Positions 24,251-35,760 of a DNA stretch of 64,000 bases are shown one piece after another. The DNA is from Acorus gramineus (Eukaryota; Streptophyta; Magnoliopsida; Acorales; Acoraceae). Under the pieces are notes generated by a model. That model did no database searches. It was given only the letters and a program-made list of their open reading frames with translations, and was not told where the DNA came from. Both the position numbers and the translations under genes were made by a program. Location of the stretch: positions 8,348,007 through 8,412,006 of the forward strand of contig CM060852.1 in NCBI GenBank assembly GCA_030737835.1, in the 5' to 3' direction. Each line of letters starts with the position of its first letter. The first letter of the stretch is position 1.

Positions 24251-27200
24251 AAGAGAATTTGTTGTACCAAATATATACTCCAAAAACAATATAAGAAGGT
24301 ATAGATTCAATTCACCAATATGTACTTTATTATTTGTGAAAAAAAAAAGTGACTACAGAAATGTCTAATAACATTTTTCTTATGTAAAATGATATTTGGG
24401 TATGTCAAAGAATACAAACTTGATCATGAGTAATCTTTCAAACAATGACATTAAAGATGTAAAACAACCTCATAAGCATTGTTTTTTTATTCTATCAAGA
24501 AAATTTTTTAAGCAATAAGATGTTGTTGCACTGTCCCTATATAATCCATCAGATCAATGCATATAGAAAGATAAAAGAAAGAACAAAAATAGACAAATTA
24601 TGCAGAGTCCTACATAAAATTTTTCAGTTTTTTTCAACATACAGAGAGTAAATCAGCACCAAGACTCGATACAAAACCTACCTTTTTTTATAGAATGAAA
24701 AGCCCTAAATTGTTGTGCTATGGACACTGAAGACCAATTGGTAGGCATTAAGTACTGAAAAAAGATAATTTATATGTTTTTCCATTCTTATATCAGTCAA
24801 TTGGTCCATAAGGTAGAACAATAATGATAAGCATTTAGAAAGAACAGAAAGATAAAAACTAACGATTTTTTCCCTTCTTATAAAGAGATAAGACTAAGAT
24901 GTTAACTTACCTAAAACTGGTTTTAGCTAGTGTGCTGAAACCATGAAGGTGCTCCTCCAACAGTTCTACTGAGACAAACTGGAAACCTAACTTAAACATG
25001 AAAAAAACTGTTAAGGTCAACAAAGCCAACCCAGTAAACAAAGTAAAACTGGCCTTTCAATGATGATTAAACTTGTACAGCATTTTTTCAATCTTAAATG
25101 CAAGCTAAGTAACATCTGAGAATTTTACGCATAAAGAACACCAATAATTGGAGAAAGACTATGCAGTTAGTTTCTCTCAATAAACAATCACAATATTAAC
25201 TGTTTTTCATTTGAATCAAAAGTGACCCAGAGCCTCAAATTATTGTGGTTGAGGTTGAAACAGAAGAATGTGACATTGGTTGTTTAACAAACTTGAAAGG
25301 TCCTCTAGAAAACTGATAGTGATACATTCTCAGTGATATAGGAAACACATACTAAAACTCTAGGAATTCTAAGTAGACAGCATTTTAAGGTACGTATAAA
25401 CAGGTGAATCAGCAGATCTGGTAACAGTGAGGGACTCTTGTGAATATCATCACCAACCAAGACACCAAGTCATATAACCGTCTGCAAAAGGAAAATCTAA
25501 AACCATTGAAGTAAAAATAAATGGAACTAAATGACATGGACATGGCTAGGTGAGACATTATCATACCTTGGAGATGGTTGCCCATTTTGCTGCTTTTAGA
25601 AATCATATATTGTTTTTTGTTTGCGTCTTCCTTTGCTTTTCTAGATCAGATCTTTGCAAAATTATAGTTTCTAAATCACAAAACTGCTTTATAACATTTC
25701 ATGTAAAGAAAACAGTTCTCAACTGTCTAATTACAAGCATTTTCTTTGGAATATCCTTATAATATCTTCAAGTGACTAATTAATTCAAAAAGATTTTTGG
25801 TGGGTATTAATTCAAAAAGATTCATCAGTCAAAGCATTCATCTTTCTACGAAAGGAACTGGATTACAAATACCTTCATTTAGACTTGACAAAAGCTAACT
25901 CTAGAAGAAAAGGAAAGCCAAATTTCAAAGGAACAAAACAGTTTAATAAAAAAAATCACCTCCAATATCAGAAAATTCACATAACAGAATCCATCATTCT
26001 AAGAGTGATTTTTTTTTCTTCTCAAGATAGAAAAGTAGGAGGGATCTGACAAGAAAAACCACATAAAGAAACCAAACCAATAAAGATGATGTAAAATGTT
26101 TTTTGTTCTTCTATTTTTTTTAAACTAACCAAAGATCTTTCTGGCTTTTTGGAGACCTCAATATGAACTTTGTACACATGGAATTTAGAGAAGACCCCTA
26201 TATGTGTTGGTTTTATTTAATGATATGCATAGTGATAAATATGACCTACCTGAATGATTGCGCGGACTCACTGGAACTCACATGGAGATGTAGATGCACA
26301 TGGTGCAAAACTCATGAATATCAATTCTTTGATAAATGAATGTGCAATTTTACATATGTGATAGTATAAAGTATTAATTCTCAAATCTGATTCTCATTTA
26401 TGAAACCTTCATGTATCAACCTATGCATGTTTGCATGAACATGAACATAGCCATTACTTGAGAAAGTGAAAAAGAAAATAGATGGTATGTGACAGTTAAG
26501 GAAACAGAGAAAAGACCAGAAGGGCAGAATAGCAGATCCAACAGTGATCAAACTGATCAGTATTCAGGGATAGGGCCAGAATTTATTCTTCGGAAGGTGC
26601 CCTGAATCTATTATAATGCCATTGACTTACCTCATCTAATCAAAAGAAAATCTGAACAGGCAATATATTAGCCAATTCATATTCATTGTGTTCTAAAGAC
26701 AAATTAAACTCGAACTACAATCAATAATAATTGAATCTGCAGATATCTCAATCTTCCTCTCACTAAAGTATATAAAAAAATATGGATAAAAAGATATACC
26801 ATTGGTTTGACATCTTTTTATCCATGGAAAATCACATAAACAACTTCATGGAGACCGTTGAAAGAAAAGGTCCAATTAAGATAATTTAGTTTGAAATATA
26901 AACGCTACAAGCTTTGATATTTCAAGCTAGATCATATATAAGACTTCCTATATTTTAATTATCTTATGTACTGAACCCTCTCCCCTTTCCTTGGTTCTGC
27001 CTGTCACTACTCCATTAAGGAAACTGCATAATAACTACATGGTTAGCTTGGTATAGTGGAAGAAGAAATCACAAACATCAATGCAGTACAGGACAACAAT
27101 ACATGATAATTTCATGCAAAGTTAAGAGTCTGTCACTTCTGAGATCTTAATAAATGTATCCAACAGCATATGGATGTTTCTGTGACGCCTCGCCCGTTGA

Positions 27201-28140
27201 GGGAGTGGTGTGCCAGGATAGCCAAGAGACCCAAGACTCCCAAAAATGAGGGCCAAAAAATAATAACAGAGATATTCTCAACATCATTGTTGCCAAATGA
27301 TATTAGAATACCAGTTATGTTTTATACCATTGTCATACTTATACCATTGCCAAAGGGAGCCTAAAGTTTTAAAAAACACTATTAATGTAGCAAGGAGCTC
27401 TACCTCAAATTCCATGACTTCAGAAGTATAAAATTCAAATGAAAGTTCATGTGCTGCTTTCTCAAAGTACTTAAAATCGTTCTTGGAATAATAAACTGCT
27501 AAAACATGATAAAAGAGAGGTGAGTCACCAAGATGACATAAGCTCATGCAATTTTGAGTTATCAGAAAAATAATTTCATATAATGCCTTCTTTACAGTAG
27601 TATGAGTATAAATATGCTCTGCCAACATCGTAATGAAGCTGTAAAAGTGCCAAAAACAGAAAACTTGATTGATCATGGTGAAAAGGAGCAATTAGAAATG
27701 TCACAGTTCCAGAGTAGACTTTGTCCTGCACCAACATTATGATCAAAGTAATCTTTTATATAAAACAAGCTAATCAAACACTGGGATCAGGGTAGCCTCA
27801 ACCAAAAACACAGAATTTGTGAGGAATGCATGTCATATCCTCAGAAGCCATGATTTGTGAATGTGAGGGAATGATTTCAACAACTGATTTAAGTTATCAA
27901 CAGTACAACACCTGAATCTGTGTTTTTTTGAACTAGATTTGCTCTATGCTTTTACCATTTGCTTCAATTGCCTAATTCCATCTAAGCTCAACATTTCATA
28001 TTGCTAGAATACTGCCACTTTGTAGAATTCATGCCAATTAAACAATCCTAGCAATAAAATGAAATTTCTGAATATAATATAAAAATGTGAGAATAAATTA
28101 AGTGAATGAATTTATAAAATATAGCCTTTATCCCCACCCA
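24251..28140. other. No confident gene; possible remnant or unrecognised gene on - strand
   Basis: Compared with its flanks this 3.9-kb stretch is poor in recognisable transposons and has an intron-like texture. Apart from one candidate exon (27408-27511, - strand) and a fragment resembling the LTR-like end at 11977 (27182-27205), I can support nothing. It may be intergenic DNA, an intron or UTR of an unrecognised gene, or a dead gene. Confidence 0.4.
27408..27511 (-). other. Candidate coding exon of unknown gene
   Basis: On the - strand an acceptor-like TGTTTTAG is followed by an open segment reading AVYYSKNDFKYFEKAAHE and continuing to SEVMEFE, then a donor-like GAG|GTAGAG. The residue mix (charged and aromatic, no low complexity) looks protein-like. 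It lies in a larger 135-codon open frame (27284-27691). I do not recognise the sequence and found no partner exons, so it may be a chance frame or a relic. Confidence 0.25.
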
Positions 28141-28500
28141 TCTTTTCTCCGACCCCAGCCAAAAAAAACCAAATTTTTTTTTTTGGGGCGGTGGCGGGGA
28201 GGGGGCAGATGGAAGAGACCCAGATGGGGGAGGGGAGAGAGGGGGGAGACAGGGAGGAGAGTGGCTGACAGACGCATGTGAGAGGGGGGGGAGGATGCGA
28301 CGACTCCTCCCTTCTCTCTCCCGTTCTCCCCCTCTCTTTCTCTCTCTCTTCCTCCCTGGCATCCACCACCCTCCTCCCCCCTCCCTGACCTCCTCCATCA
28401 GCCACCTCTCCCTTCATCACTATCTCTCTCTCTCTTCCCCAACCCCACCACCAATAAAGTTGTTTTTTGGGGGTGGGGACAGGGAAAAGGGGGGGTGAGA
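28141..28500. repeat. Strand-asymmetric G-rich / CT-rich low-complexity tract
   Basis: The + strand is purine-rich with many G-runs at 28185-28300 (GGGGCGGTGGCGGGGAGGGG; later GGGGGAGGGG and GGGGGG), then switches to a CT-rich run at 28300-28445. The long frames across it encode only Arg/Gly/Ser/Pro repeats and are artefacts. The G-runs satisfy the simple G-quadruplex pattern. Confidence 0.8.
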
Positions 28501-29188
28501 GTAGCCACTTCCCTTATAAAATGAAAATAAATGTTTTTCTCTAGGGGAGAATACACAGACAGAAACAAGCATCTAATAGTAAAAAAAACTGCCACAAAGT
28601 GGGTAAACTACCAAATTCACACCTCCATCAGGAGCAATGTAGGGGAAAAAAAGGACACTGTTTCGCATATTTTCAGAGTTTTCTCTACTTAGTCAAGAAA
28701 CATCATACGGAAAGGAAATACAAATAAGCTATATTAATAATCATGATTTTCCAAGTTTAAATCATCCTCCAATGCAAATGAATCTGAAGCATACTATATC
28801 GACAGCCAAACAAGCCCGAATTTACATTGTAACCTGAAGTACAAAATTTCAAAAGGTAAATAGAATAAAGAAAATATAAAGCAAGCTGGAGAAATTACAT
28901 TTCATATTTGAAAGACAAACTAACAGCCATACAATGAGTAGCCACCCTTTTCTGTGTGATCGAAGAGCATGGATAGTTTATTATCAACCGTAGCTCTAGA
29001 AAGAATATGCACTAACATTATGTCCTTGATGTATTCTGCCCATCAAGTCTGATCTATACGTCAATATGTTACCTTAAATTCAAACTGAAAAAAAACCAGG
29101 ATTTCCTTCCACAAAGTTCCCATTAATCGATGACTGCCATGCATTTATTGTTCTTCACATTTGGTTTATCAAACAATATCCTAAGAAC
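28501..29188 (-). other. 3' flank of the ADA1 gene
   Basis: No other gene is visible. On the - strand this is the sequence downstream of the ADA1 stop codon and probably contains its 3' untranslated region. I did not fix a polyadenylation site. Confidence 0.45.
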
Positions 29189-30115
29189 TTAGGACCCCTC
29201 CCAAGCAAACAAGCTTATCTTCTCAAGTTGTGTAGGCCAATCTTCCCCAAGTAACCGAGGATTCAATTGCATGGCTGCTTGAAAATCCAACAAAGATGCC
29301 GAAAATCCCTGCCTTGGTCGCAAATTATTCTTATGCACCCTTGCTAGCTCCATGCAAGGCCTGATCAACCTCTTGAGGAACGCATCCAAACCTCCATTCA
29401 GGACATCAGTATAATCCATCGAGACACTGAGTCCCTCCGCTTCCAACTTACTTTCCAACCGCTCCTTCAATGCTTTCACATCGGGCAAAACGGAGCTATT
29501 AGAACAAGTTTCCCGAACAATTGACATGGATTTATGAATCACCTTCTTGGAAGATTTGGAACGCATAACCACCCCAAATGGGGGCCTCAAAGGGCTCCTA
29601 CTCTGAATATTCGGGCTCCAAGCTTCCTGCTCAACCTCCTCTCCATCCTCCACCGAGCCCACGAAGGCCTTGCTTCCCACGGAGATTAATTCAGGCTCAT
29701 TCGGCCTTTGAATGACGCAAGACTTCGTGCCCTGACTATCTGGCCCGAGGGGGCTTGGGCGATCCTGATACTTGCGGGTGCTAGTGGATCGTCCCCTCCG
29801 CGGGGATAGAGGGATTGCATCCCTCCATTGTCCATTCAGAATCTTGGACCCCTTTGGGGCTTCTTTGCTTGGAGGTGTTTGAGATAGGCAAGCATTGATT
29901 AGGATCGAACGGATGAAAGAGTTGTGGAGTCTGATGTTTTCCCTACCAATCGAAGCAAAACAGAGCTTATCAAATTCATACTTGCTTATTTTGAGCCTGA
30001 GAAACCTTGTGAGGTCCATAAAGTACTTCTCTGCCCGCTCTCGGCCGAGCTTCTTGATAATATGCATCTTGAGCTCCAGCATGTCGATCCGTGAAGATCG
30101 CAATCGGGCCGGCAT
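29189..30115 (-). CDS. ADA1: SAGA complex subunit ADA1/TADA1-like (HFI1 homologue)
   Basis: A single open exon encodes 308 residues starting MPARLRSSRIDMLELK. The frame is open six codons further upstream, but those codons begin with TTG after an in-frame TAA, so ATG at 30115 is the start. Residues about 8-75 match the conserved N-terminal block of plant ADA1-like proteins (RIDMLELKMHIIKKLG, ..EKYFMDLTRFL, ..YEFDKLCF, GRENIRLHNSFIRSIL). A variable basic Ser/Pro/Arg-rich middle follows. The C-terminus has the second conserved region, LNGGLDAFLKRLI (239-251) and MQLNPRLLGEDWP. ADA1 is a histone-fold core subunit that holds the SAGA co-activator together at promoters in the nucleus. At 308 residues it is shorter than Arabidopsis relatives of about 400. 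The family is clear. Which paralogue it corresponds to is not. Confidence 0.88.
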   Translation of the reverse strand: MPARLRSSRIDMLELKMHIIKKLGRERAEKYFMDLTRFLRLKISKYEFDKLCFASIGRENIRLHNSFIRSILINACLSQTPPSKEAPKGSKILNGQWRDAIPLSPRRGRSTSTRKYQDRPSPLGPDSQGTKSCVIQRPNEPELISVGSKAFVGSVEDGEEVEQEAWSPNIQSRSPLRPPFGVVMRSKSSKKVIHKSMSIVRETCSNSSVLPDVKALKERLESKLEAEGLSVSMDYTDVLNGGLDAFLKRLIRPCMELARVHKNNLRPRQGFSASLLDFQAAMQLNPRLLGEDWPTQLEKISLFAWEGS

Positions 30116-31021
30116 TGTGGGTACCCAGATCAATTACGAGCATCAATAACAAGGGGAAAAACAGTACCTCTTGTATCCAATTGAAACCCAGAATAGCCCA
30201 AATCCAAATCACACGACCGCGAACGAATTCAATTGTTCTTAACTGTAGAGATTACAAAAAATGGGGGAAACCCCACAGAGAAAATTAGACCAAAATCCAA
30301 TTTTAAGCAAAAATGTTGCTTTAAAGGAAACACAGATGAAGTAATCCCCAGAAGAACGCAACATCAAATTGAATGAATTCAACTGTTTCGAGCCGTAGAG
30401 ATCCCATAAAATGGAGGGATAAAAAAAATCAAACTAGTCCAAAAACATGATTCTGATCAATGAATTGCCAACTATTGAAAGTTTAAAACCTAGTTGCCCA
30501 TCAGCATCACAACTAAACCCAGACGAAGCAACAAACGAACCAAGCAAATATTGCCCAAAATGCGATTTCCATCAAATGAAGTCTAAATCACAAAAACCAG
30601 TTCGCAAAAAATCAGATTTAATAAGAAATCCAGATGAAGCAACAAGCCTACCAAACAAAAAAAACCGACTTGATCGGATTAGCCCTCAATTAGAGAAACC
30701 TAGTTCGCAAAAATGACAGATTTACCAAGAAATCCAAATAGCACAACAAACCCATCATGTGAATAACCCCAAAACGAAATATTTGATTGAAAGAACCCTC
30801 AATTAGGGAAACCCAAATAGCAAAAATGTCAGATTTTACTAACAAACCCACCAAACGAACAACCCCCAAAAAACGCGGTCCATGATCGAATGAAGCCTCG
30901 CAAAATGTGATTAAAATGAAATCCAGATGAATCCAATAATAGAAGCAATCAAAGAGAGTGCAACAAGAGAGTCCAAAAGAAGGAGAAGAGAAGATCGGAC
31001 CTTGAGCGTCTGTTTCGACCG
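30116..31021 (-). other. Probable 5' leader or 5'-UTR intron of ADA1
   Basis: This stretch is non-coding with A-rich imperfect repeats on the + strand (recurring motifs AATCCAGATGAAGCAACAA, CCCTCAATTAG, AGAAACC, GCAAAAATG). On the - strand CTCAAG|GTCCGATCTTC near 31003 could be a donor site of an intron in the 5' untranslated region, with the acceptor shortly before 30115. No other gene is seen; the 89-codon frame at 30447-30716 lies inside the repeats. Confidence 0.4.
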
Positions 31022-31202
31022 CCGGAAATCAATAAAGAATTTTATTTTTTATTTTTTTTTGTTGGGTCTCTCGGTTGATTCGGGTCAAGGCATTATTTTT
31101 TGAGCGCTTATACACACCGGAAAACAATAAAGATATATATATATGGTTGGGTCTCTCGGTTGATTCGGGTCAAGGCATTATTTATTCAGAGCTGATACAC
31201 AC
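31022..31202. repeat. Tandem duplication upstream of ADA1
   Basis: CCGGAAATCAATAAAGA, a T/TA-rich stretch, then GTTGGGTCTCTCGGTTGATT and CGGGTCAAGGCATTATTT occur first at 31022-31100. They recur at 31117-31183 with almost no change apart from the T/TA-rich part. The second unit ends where a dispersed TGATAC-type repeat begins. Confidence 0.85.
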
Positions 31203-31400
31203 AGTCCTTTCATATTACTGTAGTCTATTTTACAATTTTATATATTATAATAGTTATACATTTAACTCTTTCACATTAGTCTATTTTATAATTTTATATA
31301 TTATAATAACATAATATATAATTTAATTTTTTTTTATCATAAAAAAAATATTTTAACGTATTTTAATATATATTTTATTTTATATAACGTGTATGATTTT
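31188..31400. repeat. Copy of dispersed AT-rich TGATAC/CAGTC repeat
   Basis: It begins GAGCTGATACACACAGTCC and contains AGTCTATTTTACAATTTTAT and an internal near-duplicate (about 31217 and 31277). It ends in TAATATATATTTTATTTTATA-type sequence as in the other copies (7676-7900, 12925-13080). Confidence 0.5.
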
Positions 31401-31676
31401 TTAAAGGGATTTTTAGTTTTAAGTCTCCACAAACCATCATATTTAGTGATCGATCCCTCCCTTCTTCGTATTTAGGTTTTAGTCCCAAGATTTAAATGAT
31501 AGTTCTTTTTAGTCCCTGAAAGGGACTGGCCATAAATTATTTAATTTACTTTTTAATCCCTCTGAGGGACCTATCCATGAATTATCCTTTAAATCTAAAA
31601 TCTAAATACGAAGAAGGGAGGAATCGATCACTAAATATGATAGTATGTAGGGACTTAAAATTAAAAATTATTTTTT
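31401..31676. repeat. Foldback MITE of about 276 bp
   Basis: Nearly the whole element is an inverted repeat. The left arm has CATATTTAGTGATCGATCCC then CTTCTTCGTATTTAG. The right arm, reverse-complemented, has the same blocks with few changes. AGTCCCTGAAAGGGACT and CTCTGAGGGA sit near the centre. The termini are TTAAAGGGATTTTTAG-like. No target duplication was resolved. Confidence 0.7.
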
Positions 31677-34600
31677 AAAAAAACAAAAAATCAGAATCAA
31701 CTACAACGGGAACTGTAACGAAGGGCTGCGTCTATTTCCTTATTTTTTAGTTCAAGTTCTAACTCGCACGACAGGATTAAACGCACGTGTGGGTTGACAT
31801 GGGTTTGAAAGATCTAAAGAAACCGGCGCGGGTTTCGGTTGGTTGGATCGCGGGTTTCGGTTGGACAGCTGTCGTGAAGTTTTTTTTAAGTGCTTTCCAG
31901 CACTATTTCCGGTTGTTTTCATATAAAAAAAAAATTTATATTATCTATAAACATATACATGTAATTTATTAAAACATGTATTTTAATTTTTTATAAAAAT
32001 ATGTATCTCATTAAATAAAATATATTATTTTTAAAAAAATTTAAAATACATGTAGATTGAAATTGATGATGGAAATTACGTAACATTATTTTTTTTTTTT
32101 CACGCTGAAACACTCGTATGCAATGCTTTAAAATTCAAACAGTTCAATAAACGGAAAAATCATCAAATCAAGAATTATTGATTTAACCATCAGGGTAACT
32201 GAATTTAAACCGTGACATAGTTATAATATAATAAATATATTAATCATCAGCGCTAAATAAAAAATATGAAATATTTCATAAAAACTTGCATAAATTTTTT
32301 TTTTAACATCATAACATGATAAAGTATATAAAAATCTAAGTTTTTTTTATTAGATTTAATATTTTATCAAGTAATTAATTACAATTTCTATTAATAAAGA
32401 ATCAATTGGTTTAATCAAACTATGTCGGTTCACGAAAATAGTCGGTTCAATCAGTTAGTTAATTGGGTTTTACCAATTTTTTATATCATCAGATTTTCAA
32501 GATAAACTGAACCAAAATTCAAAATGGGTGAATGTTTAACCGATTCAACCGGCTGAGTGGATCAGTTTTAAAACACTGCTCATATGGGCTCCATCACTTA
32601 GAGGATGCAAAAAAAAACTATTTGTTCAAAGAAAAAATACATGTATCTTAATATATACTTCAATTTGTATAACATCATATACTTCAATGAATTTTTTTAT
32701 GAAAAAAATCAATAAAAATTGAATATAAGATTGCACGATAGGCTAGACGTATCATTTTCCTTTCTCTTTAATTTTTTGAAATAAGACCCAGACAGCATGA
32801 CAATAGGAAGCTACTTTTTCTAAGTATTGGCGTGAATAGATCCAGTCTTACACCATCGCGCAAAACAGGTTTGGGGATTGAAAATCTTTCTCTTGAGTTT
32901 TTACAATGAAAAGGTTCTGGTATGCATTTTTATATATAAAAAAAAAAAGAATGAAGTCCAACAAATTTAATGGATCAGTTTATTGGGAAAATATAAAAAA
33001 TTTCCAGCAATACTCATATACCTCTTTTAACGAGGAATGACGGCTGCGAGAAAGGGCACATTTTGGAATAGATGGTTAGGGTTGGAAAAAAAATGACTGT
33101 TTTTTAAATTTCTCAATTTTCAAAATAGATGATTGAGGTTGAAAAATAGCTATAATTACAATATTATCTAATTTTCGGAATAGATGGTTAAGGTAGCAAA
33201 TAGCTATAATTACATTAATAACCTTACAAAACACATTTCCATCAAGACAAAAACTTATTTTTTCAAAACATTATGCAATTTCTCCAAACCATGCAAGTAC
33301 TTAAAATTTGAAACCCCATCTGTTTTGAGTGGAGATCTTCTCCGGAATGGTTTACAACATTTCTTTTCGTGTTGGTTCACAATCCTCTCCATTGGAAACA
33401 TATTACAATATAGATAATTTATAGGACAATTTATATTTTTGGTCCCATTTTTTTTCAAAAATGGACCAGAATCAGTTATATTAGCAAAATTGTCCCTCCA
33501 TTGTGTGTCAACAATAACCTACTCTTGTACATAACTTATTGTGTGTGAACATTAAGGTATGTACATCTATAAAATATGAAGTATATACCCTAATAAATTA
33601 AATGATATCATATATAAAAATACAAAGAATTTTCAACAAGATATATACTTTATTACAATAAGTGAAGGAGACTAACGAAACATGTGAAACTGAATTTAAA
33701 ACTGTAAAAAGGATAGAAGATAACAATACCCACAAAATAATTATAAATATCATTGATAGGGAGAACATGTTCTGTCAATGCTATACGTGTCTCATAATTA
33801 TTACTGAAGGGTTAAAGAACTTAAAAACACACACTTTGTGGATGGCTTTTCCAATGAGGATAGAACAAAATAAAATGTTTTTTAAGCTCCATTTGAAAGT
33901 ACATCGGGGCATCCACAGTGGGCACAACACGAGGGGAGGGGGGGAAGCATTGTTTTAAGGAGCCGGGGGAACGCCAAAAAAAAAAAAAGACAGAACATGT
34001 GAATACGACAACATCTTTTAGTGTGTTTCACACATATGTAAAAAACTTGTTTGCCTCCGCATTCACGTCTACTGGCCGCCGCAAACTCAAATGTAGTCAA
34101 AATGCCATGCTAAACTGACCCTTAGCCCATATTTGGATATAGAATAACACTTATTCTAAAATATACAGTTATACCAGCATAAATGAATATAACAGTAAAA
34201 TCAATGATTGATTTTATATTTGATTGTGTTTTGAATTATTTTTGTTGAAAAATGTAATAATAAAGTTTTCACATACGGCACTTTCTTTTCACATAAAAAA
34301 AAAAATCTTTGAATCTCTTCTGAAAATGAACCAAGATTCATGTTATATCTCAATGTCTAATGTTGGTGTAACCACTGATAGCCTACTCTTATTTGCAAGA
34401 TTTCCACATACATGTAAAATGGAAAAGACTCAATATGATTGTCAAGGAGACATCAGATCCTTACCGCGGGAAGTGATTTTCAAACTAGACCAATCTATCT
34501 ACAGATTAGTAAAGGAAAGTTGCAGTTATTGCAGCAGATTTAAAGTTGGACACAACAGTGGCCCAAACAAATAAGATATTAGAAAGTTATACAATAATTA

Positions 34601-35159
34601 AGAGGCTCCAACTTCTAAAACACAATGACAGATGTTTATGCCTGTTTTGGAGTTCTGGCTAGAAAAAGCTCATTTTGGCTAGACATAGGAGTGGACAGGT
34701 ATGCAACAATAGACCCTGACCAAGAAAAAAATGGAGCAATGTTATCTATAGAGGGATAAGATTGGTGATTTATATAATGAAACTCTGGGAGAGTGGTCGA
34801 ATGAAGATTGAGGAAAGGGACGAGAATATCAGAACATAAGTATAGCTTCATGCAAAGGAGGTCAACCATGGATACCATTTACTTAATCAGAAAACTAATA
34901 TATACGCCTGGAAAAGTGAGGGAAAACCTATACAGTTTTCATTGATGTAGAAAACAAAAAACATGACGGGATTTTGAAAGGGTATTTTTTTGGTGGGTGT
35001 TGACGGGGAAGGCGCTGATCAAGGTTAAAGTCATCTTAATATAGATATGTAAGGGAGTGTTTTTACTAGCATGAGGACTGTCATTGGAGGAACTAGTGAT
35101 GTTCTAGTTGGAATAGGCATTCACCGTTAGAAGCTGGCATTTCGCCATCACTTTGTTTT
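31677..35159. other. AT-rich intergenic DNA with short local repeats
   Basis: Around 33066-33215 a motif like AATAGATGGTTAGGGTTG recurs three times, twice followed by AAATAGCTATAATTACA. A fragment related to the 572-1028 element lies near 34125-34260. A 116-codon frame (34224-34574) and an 80-codon antisense frame (34636-34878) have no recognised domain; they could be outer pieces of the LINE relic that follows. Confidence 0.5.
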
Positions 35160-35760
35160 TCTTCTGAAATCTTGTCAAGAATGATTGATTTTCAGAAACA
35201 AAAATGATGTTCATTGGTGCATGATCTCCCTGGATCATATAGTATTGATCGATGAAACAAAAGTAGGGTGAATTTTATATTGCAAAAGATAGAGAAATGG
35301 AGTCGAAATGGATTGAAAGTTAGTAGGAAAAAAACAGTATATAGAATGTGATATTAAGGGTTTTGGGGAAGAGGCTCTGGGTAGTGATACAGGAAAATGG
35401 AAAATTTGATGAGGATGAAATCAATTTGAACTAAAGCTGGTTGGATCAATTGGAAGAGTGCTCCATGGTTGTTCAAACAGAAGTATTAGAGAAAAAAGAA
35501 AAAAATTGAAAGACTGTGGTTAGGCTTGCCATGTCAGATAGGTCAGAATGTAGGGCTATCAAGATAAAACATGTGAATCGAAAGTGTATGATAGAAATGA
35601 GGATATTGTATGATAGTATGGGAAATGAAATGGTAGGGCATCATCCTGGTTGGTTTGCACATGTGCAACATTGTCAAGTAATGCACCTGCAAATTATGGG
35701 AAGGATAGTTTTGGTTTTTTTAGGTGTTAGATAAAAGTGGTTCGGAAGGATACCAAGCAT
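35160..35760 (+). pseudogene. Decayed non-LTR (LINE) reverse transcriptase fragment
   Basis: Translating across frames with many stops gives successive blocks in the order found at the C-terminal end of plant LINE reverse transcriptases. An IEKWSRNGLKVSRKKT-like block (35289-35340) is followed by KAGWINWKSAPWLF (35433-35475), then a block with VNRKCMIEMRILY (about 35559-35610), then a GWFAHVQH block near 35650-35675 resembling the RLRWFGHVQ motif. Frameshifts and stop codons separate them. The remnant is clearly dead, and no endonuclease region or poly(A) tail is evident. Confidence 0.65.

Noticed and set aside
27041-27062. tRNA-like GGTTAGCTTGGTATAGTGG
   Set aside because: It resembles an A-box region, but no B box, acceptor stem or anticodon arm follows at the right spacing.
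28048-28595. Several 65-116-codon frames over the GA/CT-rich tract
   Set aside because: They encode only Arg/Gly/Glu or Ser/Pro low complexity and exist on both strands because of the repeat composition.
30116-30133. Upstream extension of ADA1 by six codons (first codon TTG)
   Set aside because: The first codon is TTG directly after an in-frame stop; the first ATG is at 30115 and is followed by the conserved N-terminal block.
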